A stretch of 64,000 nucleotides of DNA from Chryseobacterium culicis (lineage in GTDB: Bacteria; Bacteroidota; Bacteroidia; Flavobacteriales; Weeksellaceae), in contig NZ_FNWQ01000002.1 of the NCBI RefSeq assembly GCF_900108365.1, positions 1,094,070 to 1,158,069 on the forward strand, given 5' to 3'. Every line of letters starts with the position of its first letter. The stretch's first letter is position 1. Under the pieces are notes generated by a model. It was given only the letters and a program-made list of their open reading frames with translations, did no database searches and had not been told where the DNA came from. Both the position numbers and the translations under genes were made by a program. Shown here piece by piece: positions 18,061 to 26,401 of this stretch.

Positions 18061-19689
18061 TCAAAAAATATAATCAGTACTTAAAAAGTTGGAATCATGT
18101 TCCCTTACAATGGTATTCAGCAGTTCTTTGTTGGAATCCGTAAGCTTTGCAGCCACCAGAGAACGGATCGAGAATGAACGCAGTGCATCAAAAACAGAAA
18201 GCGTACCCTCTGCACTGTCTTTTCTGCCTGTAAAAGGAAATACATCCGGACCTCGCTGCGCCTGGCAGTTGATATTTACACGGCTTACAAGATTCACAAA
18301 CGGATCAATCAGCTGGGCTACCTCCTGAGGATCTTCACTGAAAATACTTACCTGCATCCCATGCGAAGCATTCACCTGATATTCTATCGGCTCTTCGATA
18401 TCTTCAAACGGAACTACAGGAATTACCGGACCAAACTGCTCCTCATGATACAGCTTCATATCACTGTTTACAGGATAAACAACGGCCGGAAACACAAATG
18501 ATGCGTCTGTATATCCTCCGTCCTTATTCAATACTGCGGCACCTTTCTGTAAGGCATCATCTATGCATTCTTTCAGATAACCCGGCTTATTCACTTCCGG
18601 AAGTGGTGTTACTTTTACATCTTTTTCCCATGGCAGTCCGCCTTTTAACGCAGACACTGCAGCACTTAGTTTTTCCGTAAACGCTAAAGCTACTTCTTTC
18701 TGAACAAATATCAGCTTAAGTGCTGTACATCGCTGTCCGTTGAAAGACAAAGCTCCCAGAATACATTCGCTCACCGCCACATCCAGATTGGCGTTTTTGG
18801 TAACAATAGCTGCATTTTTGGCATCCAGACTCAAAATAGCCCTTAAGCGGTTTACCTTCGGGTGCAGTTTTTTCAGTCCGTTGGCTACCTTGCTGGATCC
18901 AATGAAAGCGAGCACATTCACTTTTCCGCTTTCCATGATCGGGGTGATAATTTCGGATCCTTTTCCGTACAATGTATTCACAGTTCCTTTCGGGAATGCT
19001 TCTTTAAAGGCATTTAGTAAAGGATAATGAGCCAGCACACCATGCTTTGGAAGTTTAAACAGAATGGTATTTCCCATAATCAAAGCTGGAATCAATGTTG
19101 TAAAAATCTCATTCAGAGGATAATTGAACGGTCCCATACTTAAAACCACGCCAAGCGGAGCTCTTCTGATCTGCGCAATGGTTCCCTCTGCCTGCTGAAA
19201 GCGGGAAGACTCCCTGTCCAGATCCTTCAGTGCATCAATAGTCTGGTTGATATAATCTACGGTACGGTCAAATTCTTTGGTAGAATCTGCCAGCGTTTTT
19301 CCAATTTCCCACATCAGCAGTTTGATGATCAGGTCTCTTTGCTGAATCATCAGATACACGAATTTCTGCATGCATTTAATCCTACCTTCTACAGACATGG
19401 TAGGCCACTCGCCCAGCCCGTTATCATAGGCTTTTACACAGGCTTCCAGAACTTCCATCGCCTCATCCGGACCAATATTCGGGATGCTGCCCAAAAGCTT
19501 TCTTTCCAATCCGTTTTCTGTAGGGATGCATACAGGAGAGTAAATTTCGGTGACGTCTCCCTTCCACTCTACCAGTTCTCCATTCAGAAGATACGTTCTC
19601 TGGTGGATGACCGGAACTTTATACTCTTCCGGAATTTCGTTTTCTGCCTTAAAAATGTGATGAAATGATGCTGTATTTTCTGAACTCAT
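18061..19689 (-). CDS. gapN: NADP-dependent glyceraldehyde-3-phosphate dehydrogenase-like aldehyde dehydrogenase
   Basis: 542 residues of the ALDH superfamily. Seen: the catalytic Cys region FNGQRCTALKL, EEQFGPVIPVVPFED, FIGSSKVANGLKKL in the NAD(P)-binding part and FPFTGRKDSAEG near the C-terminus, which fit the non-phosphorylating GAPDH (GapN) branch. It would oxidise glyceraldehyde-3-phosphate directly to 3-phosphoglycerate with NADP+. I start at ATG 19689 (MSSENTASFHHIF); the frame reaches 19836 but the added 49 residues are not family-like and run through a likely promoter zone. Cytosolic, monocistronic. Confidence 0.87.
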   Translation of the reverse strand: MSSENTASFHHIFKAENEIPEEYKVPVIHQRTYLLNGELVEWKGDVTEIYSPVCIPTENGLERKLLGSIPNIGPDEAMEVLEACVKAYDNGLGEWPTMSVEGRIKCMQKFVYLMIQQRDLIIKLLMWEIGKTLADSTKEFDRTVDYINQTIDALKDLDRESSRFQQAEGTIAQIRRAPLGVVLSMGPFNYPLNEIFTTLIPALIMGNTILFKLPKHGVLAHYPLLNAFKEAFPKGTVNTLYGKGSEIITPIMESGKVNVLAFIGSSKVANGLKKLHPKVNRLRAILSLDAKNAAIVTKNANLDVAVSECILGALSFNGQRCTALKLIFVQKEVALAFTEKLSAAVSALKGGLPWEKDVKVTPLPEVNKPGYLKECIDDALQKGAAVLNKDGGYTDASFVFPAVVYPVNSDMKLYHEEQFGPVIPVVPFEDIEEPIEYQVNASHGMQVSIFSEDPQEVAQLIDPFVNLVSRVNINCQAQRGPDVFPFTGRKDSAEGTLSVFDALRSFSIRSLVAAKLTDSNKELLNTIVREHDSNFLSTDYIF

Positions 19690-19910
19690 AAATCTTTCTA
19701 TTTTTTTTATGTGATAAGTTTGAGATTGTTTCAAAATGTAAATTATTTGACTTTCGTCAGAATGACACCTTTGAAACAACCATGTTTTGTAAGATAAAGG
19801 TAGAGTTAAAATATCTTGAAAAAAAGATTCTGACAATAGATTTGATCTATTTGAATTAAAATTAATCTCAGCTCCTGAAAAATGAATAATTTAGCTTAAA
19901 AATAAATTTC

Positions 19911-20480
19911 ATGTTTTCAAAATTAGTTTGCAGCACCCTGCTATTCTTTTCTGCAGTGGGCTTTGCTCAAAAATCTAAAGCCATCAATACTGTTTTAATG
20001 GGCGGAAAAGAAGTTCATACGTACGCCAAACTGCCGGCACTCAATAAACCGGCTCCCAAATTTACCCTTACCGATGTGAATATGAATGATCAGACACTGG
20101 ATTCCTATAAAGGAAAATATGTGATCCTGAATATCTTCCCAAGTGTGGATACCGGAGTATGCTCTGCATCTGTACATCATTTTAATGAGGAGGCAGGAAG
20201 TCTGCCCAATACGGTAGTACTTTGTATTTCTAAAGATCTGCCATTTGCACAGAAAAGATTCTGCGGTGCCGAAGGGATCAAAAATGTAGTGATGCTTTCA
20301 GACTTCCGTTCAGATTTCGGATGGAATTATGGTGTGGAACTGATAGATTCTGCCATGAAAGGGCTTCTGAGCAGAGCCGTTGTGGTGATAGACCCTTCAG
20401 GAAAGATTATCTATGAAGAGCAGGTGCCTGATATTTCTCAGGAACCGAATTATGAAGCAGCTATTGCCGCTGTGAAATAA
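19911..20480 (+). CDS. tpx: exported thiol peroxidase (Tpx-type)
   Basis: 189 residues: an N-terminal signal peptide (residues 1-20, ending GFAQ) in front of an atypical 2-Cys peroxiredoxin. The peroxidatic Cys84 lies in SVDTGVCSASVHHFN and the resolving Cys118 in RFCGAEG, both as in Tpx. It would reduce alkyl hydroperoxides in the periplasm; most Tpx proteins are cytosolic, so the exported form is notable. A hairpin terminator follows after 18 bases. Neighbours give no operon partner. Confidence 0.9.
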   Translation: MFSKLVCSTLLFFSAVGFAQKSKAINTVLMGGKEVHTYAKLPALNKPAPKFTLTDVNMNDQTLDSYKGKYVILNIFPSVDTGVCSASVHHFNEEAGSLPNTVVLCISKDLPFAQKRFCGAEGIKNVVMLSDFRSDFGWNYGVELIDSAMKGLLSRAVVVIDPSGKIIYEEQVPDISQEPNYEAAIAAVK

Positions 20481-20498
20481 TAAATGGCTTAAAAAATA

Positions 20499-20525
20499 AA
20501 ACTCAGCGAATTGCTGAGTTTTTTA
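20499..20525 (+). terminator. terminator after tpx
   Basis: Stem AAACTCAGC/GCTGAGTTT with a five-base loop and a following T run. Confidence 0.88.
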
Positions 20526-20529
20526 TTGG

Positions 20530-20612
20530 TGTTGGAAAACGCAAAAGCCCAAAATAATAGTAAAAACATTCTCTATAAGGCGCAAAGATTTTATCTCCGA
20601 TAAAATTTCACA
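20530..20612 (+). repeat. dispersed GCGCAAAGATTTTATC repeat, copy 1
   Basis: This block is matched by 22062-22137 and, partly, by 40395-40470. Its core is a palindrome ATTTTATC-TCC-GATAAAAT preceded by AAGGCGCAA. Together with the preceding terminator it forms a roughly 120-base unit shared with the region after the first XRE gene. Confidence 0.7.
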
Positions 20613-20728
20613 ATACCACTGTCATTACGAACCGAAGGTGAAGCAATCTCAATGTTTTCTCACTGATGAAAATAAAGATCTGTGAGATCAGTGAAAATCT
20701 GTGGGAGAATAAAGAACCTTAATTTATT

Positions 20729-21337
20729 TCATATTTTTTTCTTTTTAGTAGTAATCACAACTACTCCATCTCTGGCCTTTTCACCGTATTTTGCAGATGC
20801 AGCAGCTCCCTTCAGTACATTTATTGTTTTTATCTGATTAGGATCCAGAGTTTTTACTTTTTCATAATCACTGATTTTTCCATCAATTACATAGAGTGGC
20901 TTATATACCATTGCTTTGCTTGAAGGAGCTCCTCCTATCGTGTAAGTATGGTTGTCAGCAGTGTTTTGAATTACTGGAGGAGAACTAATTACCTTTCCCA
21001 ATGGCATTCCTTTCTCCATAGTGATAACATTACTTTTGGTGGCACATTCCTGTGCATTGATACTTATGATACCTCCTGTTGTCAACATAAAACCTACGGC
21101 AAACTTCACAAAAAGGGAATTGATATAAGAATAATGCAGCTCCCTATTAAGCTGCGATGGGTAAAAAACTCCACATATTTCCTGCGAAGAATTACTAAAA
21201 ACCTTTCTAATCTCATCATCCGAAGCTGTTCTGAAATCTCTAACCGTTTTGGAACAGACCGAGCAAAATCTTCCTTTCTCATCAGGTGTCATGGCGTTCC
21301 AGTTTTCATGACAAGGTTTGGGTATGGTTATTTTCAT
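20729..21337 (-). CDS. TonB-plug-like membrane protein with N-terminal cysteine motif
   Basis: 202 residues. The N-terminal cytosolic part has a CxxC-containing segment (FCSVCSKTVRDFR) preceded by a Cys in IPKPCHENWNAM, which resembles a metal-binding module; one hydrophobic segment follows near residue 85-100. The C-terminal 80 residues resemble a TonB-dependent receptor plug (KPLYVIDGK, TINVLKGAAASAKYGEKARDGVVVITTKK). I choose ATG 21337 because the first nine residues of the longer frame add nothing and KITIPKPC is the usual start of this family. It has no beta-barrel, so it is not a receptor; role unknown. Confidence 0.72.
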   Translation of the reverse strand: MKITIPKPCHENWNAMTPDEKGRFCSVCSKTVRDFRTASDDEIRKVFSNSSQEICGVFYPSQLNRELHYSYINSLFVKFAVGFMLTTGGIISINAQECATKSNVITMEKGMPLGKVISSPPVIQNTADNHTYTIGGAPSSKAMVYKPLYVIDGKISDYEKVKTLDPNQIKTINVLKGAAASAKYGEKARDGVVVITTKKKKI

Positions 21338-21609
21338 AGGATATCTTTTCTTATAAAGATGCACAGTGTTGGAAAAAGGTTGGAATATATAATATATATA
21401 AAATAAATATAAATTGATAACGCTTCACTTGCTGAAAATCTTTGATTTTCTTGCGCCTTAAAAATAATACGTCACCTAAAAAAAACTTGCGCCTTTGCGT
21501 TATTCAAAAAAAAAAAATGTCATTAAATATTCTTGCCCTTACTTCAAAAAAAGTTGCACCTTCGTCATTCTCCAACAAAAATTTTGCATATTTGTAGAAA
21601 ATACGGGTC

Positions 21610-21987
21610 ATGCAAAAAGAAAAACTACGTAACGCAAGAAAAAGAAAAGGCTTCACACAGCAGCAAGTAGCTGATTATATTGCTACAGATGTATCCAACT
21701 ACAGCAGAAAAGAAAGCGGAGATGTTGCCATAAGAAAAGAAGAATGGGAAAAAATTGCCCGTTTCCTGGAAGTTCCTGTGGAAGAAATCTATGAAGAAGA
21801 AGATGGTAAACAGATCAATAATTTTGAAAATATTACGTCCAGTAGTGGTTTTGGAAATAATATTCAGGGGAATTACTACTGTAATGTACCAGAGTTTCTT
21901 CTGGAAAACCAAAGAGATTATATAGAAATTCTGAAAAAAGAAAACCAGAGATTACAGGAGGAACTCAATGCTCTTAAAAAGAAATAA
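21610..21987 (+). CDS. XRE-type helix-turn-helix regulator, copy 1
   Basis: 125 residues: an N-terminal HTH_3 domain (LRNARKRKGFTQQQVADYIA, then NYSRKESGDVAIRKEEWEK), a low-complexity linker (NNFENITSSSGFGNN), and a C-terminal coiled coil (YIEILKKENQRLQEELNALKKK). It is nearly identical to the protein at 22331 except in the linker. A dimeric DNA-binding regulator is likely; the target is unknown, and no toxin or phage gene is next to it. The start codon follows an upstream stretch that is also duplicated, so both copies share the same promoter and start. Confidence 0.87.
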   Translation: MQKEKLRNARKRKGFTQQQVADYIATDVSNYSRKESGDVAIRKEEWEKIARFLEVPVEEIYEEEDGKQINNFENITSSSGFGNNIQGNYYCNVPEFLLENQRDYIEILKKENQRLQEELNALKKK

Positions 21988-22018
21988 TTTAGTTTTCAAC
22001 GTAATCGTTCAAAATAAT

Positions 22019-22045
22019 AAAACTCAGCATACAGCTGAGTTTTTG
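22019..22045 (+). terminator. terminator after XRE copy 1
   Basis: Stem AACTCAGC/GCTGAGTT with a five-base loop and T run. The following gap to 22330 holds the palindromic GCGCAA repeat (22062-22137) and the duplicated leader; no gene. Confidence 0.85.
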
Positions 22046-22330
22046 TTTTGTAGTTGAGTAGTTAAGAAAACGCGAAGGCGCAAAATAATAGTAAAAACCT
22101 ACTCTATAAGGCGCAAGATTTTATCTCCGATAAAATTGATAACGCCTCTTCACTTGCTGAAAATCTTTGATTTTCTCGCGCCTTAAAAATAATACGTCAC
22201 TTAAAAAAACTTGCGCCTTTGCGTGCTTCAAAAAACAATGTCATTAAATATTCTTGCCCTTACGTCAAAAAAAGCTGCACCTTCGTCATTCTCCAACAAA
22301 AATTTTGCATATTTGTAGAAAATACGGGTC

Positions 22331-22729
22331 ATGCAAAAAGAAAAACTACGTAACGCAAGAAAAAGAAAAGGCTTCACACAGCAACAAGTGGCTGATTATA
22401 TTGCTACAGATGTATCCAACTACAGCAGAAAAGAAAGCGGAGATGTTGCCATAAGAAAAGAAGAATGGGAAAAAATTGCCCGTTTCCTGGAAGTTCCTGT
22501 GGAAGAAATCTATGAAGAAGAAGATGGTAAACAGATCAATAATTTTGAAAATAACACCAATAGTAATAATATTGGAACCTTAAGCAACAATGAAATTGGA
22601 ACAGTAAGTGGAAATTATTATTGTAATATCCCTGAGTTCCTTCTTGAAAGCCAAAGAGATTATATAGAAATTCTGAAGAAAGAAAACCAGAGATTACAGG
22701 AGGAACTCAATGCTCTTAAAAAGAAATAA
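22331..22729 (+). CDS. XRE-type helix-turn-helix regulator, copy 2
   Basis: 132 residues. The HTH domain (residues 1-67) is identical in protein sequence to copy 1 at 21610, and the C-terminal coiled coil is almost identical. The linker differs: NNTNSNNIGTLSNNEIGTVSG against NITSSSGFGNNIQG, seven residues longer. The pattern of conserved ends and a diverged, expanded Asn/Ser/Gly-rich middle looks like selection for the two functional parts with a free spacer. Possibly the two copies can form heterodimers (inference). Function of the family is not known. Confidence 0.87.
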   Translation: MQKEKLRNARKRKGFTQQQVADYIATDVSNYSRKESGDVAIRKEEWEKIARFLEVPVEEIYEEEDGKQINNFENNTNSNNIGTLSNNEIGTVSGNYYCNIPEFLLESQRDYIEILKKENQRLQEELNALKKK

Positions 22730-22760
22730 TATAGTTTTCAACGTAATCGTTCAAAATAAT

Positions 22761-22785
22761 AAAACTCAGCTATATGCTGAGTTTT
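22761..22785 (+). terminator. terminator after XRE copy 2
   Basis: Stem AAAACTCAGC/GCTGAGTTTT, five-base loop, matching the copy-1 terminator in position and stem. Confidence 0.85.
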
Positions 22786-22863
22786 GTAGTAGGTTTATAA
22801 GTATAATAGAGACTTCTACGGAGTGACAAGCTTGTGGCTTACTCTCTATGAAAAGTTAGGTTC

Positions 22864-23574
22864 TTACTGCTTAGCTATATTATTATCACCGTTTTCTCTT
22901 TCCAACGAAGAGTTTTTAGCAGCTTTCACCATCTCATTGGTATCACTGTATAGTATCTCCCAGCCGGGAACCGACTTCATTGCTGTGAGAAGATTAAGAT
23001 AATTTTTCAATGTTTTCTCCAGGTCTTTGCGGATAGCACTGGCACTTGTCATCTGACGAAGATCGGCATTAGCTCCCGCCTGCTCTGCAAACACAATCTC
23101 AAAAGCATCCTGTTTAGCTTTCATCTCTGCAAAGGCCACATCTAGAAAAAGAAGTGTGATCTTCTGTTTGTTTTCTGTAGTTTCTAATGTTTCTATAAGC
23201 TTCTTCATCTGAGCGGTTTGTGAAGAATAACTCAGCCTGTCCAGGTTCAGCCCAAAAGTTTTGAATACTCGGTAGAGGTCCTCTGCCTGCTGATAGTTGA
23301 CTGCAGAAGGCAGTTTACGATAGCCGTTCAGGAAAGATTTCAGATTGGCATATGCCGTATCTCTTTCGTGATCGGCAGTGGCTACGTCTTTTCCTTTTCC
23401 GCTGTAGACCTGCTTTGTATACACCTTATCGTATTCCGTATAGGAAGATGCCAAAGCGCCTACAAGAGGATGATTGTCGATAACAGAATATTTTCCGGAT
23501 TGGGCATTAGAAAGAATTCTCTGAGCTAAAGTCGCAAGATCTTTAGTGCTCAGCTGTGTGAGGGCAATTTTCAT
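22864..23574 (-). CDS. DUF6261 family protein
   Basis: 236 residues, mainly helical with no signal or membrane segment. Features: LSTKDLATLAQRILSNAQ at the N-terminus, YSVIDNHPLVGALASSY, and later FLDVAFAEMKAKQDAFEIVF. The overall pattern matches what I recall as DUF6261, found in Chryseobacterium and relatives, without known function. It reads toward the XRE duplication and starts directly beside the 42-base tandem repeat at 23704-23829, in which inverted copies of the repeat sequence flank the start. No operon partner. Confidence 0.72.
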   Translation of the reverse strand: MKIALTQLSTKDLATLAQRILSNAQSGKYSVIDNHPLVGALASSYTEYDKVYTKQVYSGKGKDVATADHERDTAYANLKSFLNGYRKLPSAVNYQQAEDLYRVFKTFGLNLDRLSYSSQTAQMKKLIETLETTENKQKITLLFLDVAFAEMKAKQDAFEIVFAEQAGANADLRQMTSASAIRKDLEKTLKNYLNLLTAMKSVPGWEILYSDTNEMVKAAKNSSLERENGDNNIAKQ

Positions 23575-23703
23575 TTTTTTGTGTTTTTTGGGATTAATAA
23601 ATTAACGCTCAAATATAGAAAAAAGTTGTTGGGTTACAACTATACTTGCAACAAACCTCCCAACAACTTGGGAGCTTGCCCCCAACCTGCAGGAGACTTC
23701 ACA

Positions 23704-23829
23704 AGTTCTTGGGAAGTTTCAAACGTGCTTGTTTTTAATAATCGGAGGACTTGGGAGGTTTGTTTCACCATTGTTTTAGACTTCCGGAGGGGTTGGGAGG
23801 TTACAAACGAAGGTGTTTTTGGGGTGGGA
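23704..23829 (+). repeat. 42-base tandem repeat, three units, G-rich
   Basis: Units at 23704-23745, 23746-23787 and 23788-23829 share TTGGGAGGTT (or GGGAAGTT) followed by AAAC-like and TGTTTT words. Just upstream, 23655-23680 carries inverted copies (CTCCCAACAACTTGGGAG, a hairpin). The 334-base gap between the DUF6261 gene and the ATPase gene contains only this array and AT-rich flanks. The frame through it is not treated as a gene, because its product is just the translation of the repeat. Confidence 0.8.
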
Positions 23830-23908
23830 AGTTTTGGGTTACGGGAAACCGTAAGGTTTTAAACTTAGTGTTCATTATATTTGGAAGTTATATTAAAAAA
23901 TATATAAA

Positions 23909-25072
23909 ATGAATGAAAAATTTCCACTCTTAAACAAAGTATTCTCACCTTCTTCCCCTATAAAAAAATCTGATTTTTTTTCTGGTAGAATAACACAAAT
24001 TGATAAAATATGTGATGTAATTAATGAGGATGGACAACATGCAATTGTATATGGTGAACGTGGTGTTGGGAAAACATCTTTCGCAAATATTATTTCCGAA
24101 TCATTAACAAATGTTTATCCAATTAAAATTACTTGCAATAAAAAAGACACTTTCCATACTCTCTGGAAGCAAGCATTTAATGAAATTCAATTTTCTAAAA
24201 CAATTACAGGACTTGGATTTAAACCAGAAATAAAAAAAGAACTTATTAATTTTGGCCACACGTTGGATATTAACTCTCCATATTTTAATAATGATATTAT
24301 AAAATGTTTAAATTCCTTTCCAAATAGATTCTTATTTATATTTGACGAGTTTGATAATATTGAAGATTACAAAACTAAATCTGACTTTGCCGATTTAATT
24401 AAAGCATTTTCTGACAACAATATTAATACTACAATCGTAATTGTTGGAATAGCAGATGACATTGTTGAACTAATAGGGAGTCACCCCAGTTTAGAAAGGT
24501 GTTTAAAACAAATTAAAATACCTAGAATGTCAGATAAAGAATCTGCTGAAATTATTATAAAGGGATTAACCAAACTTGAATTAACAATATCTGATACGGT
24601 AAAAAATAAAATAATTGAATTTTCATCGGGCTTTCCACATTATATACACTTATTATGTAAATACGGAGCAAGAGAACTTATTGAAAATGAAAAAAAAGAT
24701 TTTGGAGAAGCCTATCTCACTATTGCTATTAGAAAAGGAATCGAAAACACAAACGAGAATCTAAAATCATCATTTAGAATTGCCACCATAAACAATTCAA
24801 CATCAGATAAATGGATGTTAATCTTATATGCCTGCGCTCTGTCTCCTTTGGATAAATACAATTGTTTCGAGAGAACAAAAATTGTTGAGTTATACAATGT
24901 TATTAGCCACAAAAAAGTAAATGGAAATTCACTTTCATATAATCTAAAACAATTATGTAACCCAGAAAGAGGTGATATTTTACAAAAAATTGGCAAAGGG
25001 CTACATTCACGTTACAGATTTACAAATCCTATGATGAGAGCTTTTATTAAGCTAAAAATCAATAGCATATAA
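23909..25072 (+). CDS. orphan AAA/STAND-like ATPase, AT-rich
   Basis: 387 residues: P-loop GERGVGKTS at 49-57 (GxxGxGKT), Walker B FLFIFDEFDN, then a helical sensor region and a C-terminal winged-helix-like part (RYRFTNPMMRAFIKLKI). The closest general fold is the Orc1/Cdc6-like or NTPase KAP/STAND group that carries ATP switches in regulators and anti-phage proteins. It has no attached effector domain. Its codon use is clearly more AT-rich than neighbouring genes, suggesting transfer. It stands alone, with a palindromic repeat after it. Function unknown. Confidence 0.78.
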   Translation: MNEKFPLLNKVFSPSSPIKKSDFFSGRITQIDKICDVINEDGQHAIVYGERGVGKTSFANIISESLTNVYPIKITCNKKDTFHTLWKQAFNEIQFSKTITGLGFKPEIKKELINFGHTLDINSPYFNNDIIKCLNSFPNRFLFIFDEFDNIEDYKTKSDFADLIKAFSDNNINTTIVIVGIADDIVELIGSHPSLERCLKQIKIPRMSDKESAEIIIKGLTKLELTISDTVKNKIIEFSSGFPHYIHLLCKYGARELIENEKKDFGEAYLTIAIRKGIENTNENLKSSFRIATINNSTSDKWMLILYACALSPLDKYNCFERTKIVELYNVISHKKVNGNSLSYNLKQLCNPERGDILQKIGKGLHSRYRFTNPMMRAFIKLKINSI

Positions 25073-25105
25073 AATATAGGATCAATTATCAAGCAAAACA
25101 ACATC

Positions 25106-25243
25106 ATCAATAGCATCGGGCTTTAGCCCGATATAAAAAAGAAAAAATACCAAAGGCTTTAGCCAAAACTTAATTTTAAATTTCGGCTAAAGCCAATTAT
25201 ATTACGCACAAAAGAAAACGGGCTAAAGCCCGTTTCTATTGAT
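25106..25243 (+). repeat. nested palindromic element (GGGCTTTAGCCC type)
   Basis: Starts ATCAATAG and ends CTATTGAT (inverted ends), with internal palindromes ATCGGGCTTTAGCCCGAT (25115-25132) and AACGGGCTAAAGCCCGTT (25217-25234), and a weaker pair in between. The element sits between the convergent ATPase and MBL genes, so it may also terminate transcription. Related partial copies appear at about 31319-31350 and 40630-40710. Confidence 0.75.
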
Positions 25244-25244
25244 G

Positions 25245-26006
25245 CTAAGATTCTACTATCACCGCTCCATCCTTCAAAATCATATACGCCTGTCCTGTTT
25301 CTGCTGAAATATTTTTCAGATCCTGCTCATCAAACACCTTCGGAATATAGCATTTATAATGTGCAAACAACCCATAATGGATGGGTACCAGCTTTTTGGC
25401 GTGCAGAAGACGGGCTGCAGCAAATGCTTCTTTCAGATTGAGAGAAGCGGGAACTGGGCTGTATTCTAATCCAATGATCTCAAAATTTACTACTACTCCA
25501 TTTACGGGTAAGAAGGCGTAATCTATATTGGGGTTTTCTTTTCCAAGCTTCCAGAATTGGTTGTGCCAGATGGTATCTCCCCCATGAAAGATTTTGGTCT
25601 TTCCATCATCTACAATCCAGGAAGACTGTATTTCTCCCACTCCATCCATCGCAAATACGGGTTTGAAGGTGATATTGTTTTCGGTGAAGGTTTCATCAAG
25701 ATCCAGCACAATGATTTCTATATCCTGTATCAGTTTTTTTACAATGGATTCCAATCCTTTGTATACAATTAGTTTTCCGTCTTTCTTTAAGCATTTACGG
25801 ATGACTCCTTTATCAAAATGATCAAGATGAAGATGGGTAAACAGGATATAATCTGCCTGTATATGGTCTGAGAATTCTAAGAGAGCATCTACAGCATCTC
25901 CCAAAACGGGCTTATAGTAGGAGAAGTCTTCTACGGCGTCTATCAGGATGGTTTTGTGATGCGTAGTAAGGCGGATGCCTGCCCAGTTGAGTTTTTGTAT
26001 TTCCAT
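25245..26006 (-). CDS. UlaG-like MBL-fold metal-dependent hydrolase
   Basis: 253 residues of the metallo-beta-lactamase superfamily, UlaG/L-ascorbate-6-phosphate lactonase-like branch: KLNWAGIRLTTHHKTILID, THLHLDHFDK (HxHxDH), FHGGDTIWH and VPIHYGLF. It has no signal or membrane segment, so it is cytosolic. The branch includes lactonases and phosphodiesterases, and the substrate cannot be told from sequence. It is a single gene with the palindromic element below it and a repeat-rich gap above. Confidence 0.88.
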   Translation of the reverse strand: MEIQKLNWAGIRLTTHHKTILIDAVEDFSYYKPVLGDAVDALLEFSDHIQADYILFTHLHLDHFDKGVIRKCLKKDGKLIVYKGLESIVKKLIQDIEIIVLDLDETFTENNITFKPVFAMDGVGEIQSSWIVDDGKTKIFHGGDTIWHNQFWKLGKENPNIDYAFLPVNGVVVNFEIIGLEYSPVPASLNLKEAFAAARLLHAKKLVPIHYGLFAHYKCYIPKVFDEQDLKNISAETGQAYMILKDGAVIVES

Positions 26007-26401
26007 ATTCTTTTTTCAGCAAAGGAATAGACTTACGGAAGGCCAGACAATAAACAAAAGATAATTAATGACACCATTTTGAGGATGGGAGCTGGAAGAG
26101 TGAAGAGTGAAGATGGAAGTTGATTATTTCTCTACAGTTTCTATTACCTTTTCTTTGAATTAACAGTAAGGATTTTATAAACGCAAAGTTTTTATTGATT
26201 AACGGCAGATTCTAAGGGGGCAAAGAAGGCGGCAGAGCCGTTGTCTAAGCTAATGGCAAGAGCACGCTTCATCAAATCGATTGAAAATCGATTCATCCTT
26301 TACTCACTAATAATGTGGATTTAAAATTGAAACTTTGCGTTAAAAAAACTCAGCAAGATAATATTAGTAAGTTCTTTTATTATCTTCAAATTTCCAACAT
26401 C
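26007..26401. other. 395-base repeat-rich intergenic region
   Basis: No gene. It contains AAACGCAAAG-type words, GGCAGAGCCG, and a palindrome AATCGATT-gaa-AATCGATT (26275-26293). Similar words occur at 20530, 22060, 40395 and 48315, so this is part of the same family of degenerate intergenic repeats. Confidence 0.5.

Larger units (their letters stand above)
21415..22135 (+). repeat. 721-base tandem duplication, unit 1
   Basis: A block starting TGATAACGC (21415) recurs 721 bases on at 22136. Each unit holds an AT-rich leader, an XRE gene (21610 and 22331, also 721 apart) and a CTCAGC/GCTGAG terminator. Confidence 0.82.
22136..22790 (+). repeat. 721-base tandem duplication, unit 2
   Basis: Second unit: from TGATAACGC at 22136 through the XRE gene to the terminator at 22785. 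Near-identical to unit 1 except in the region coding for the linker. Confidence 0.82.

Noticed and set aside
23581..23862. 93-codon frame across the tandem repeat
   Set aside because: The product is only the translation of the 42-base repeat, with no upstream signal for translation.
25106..25243. CRISPR-like spacing of palindromes
   Set aside because: Only two exact palindromes, unequal spacers and no cas genes.
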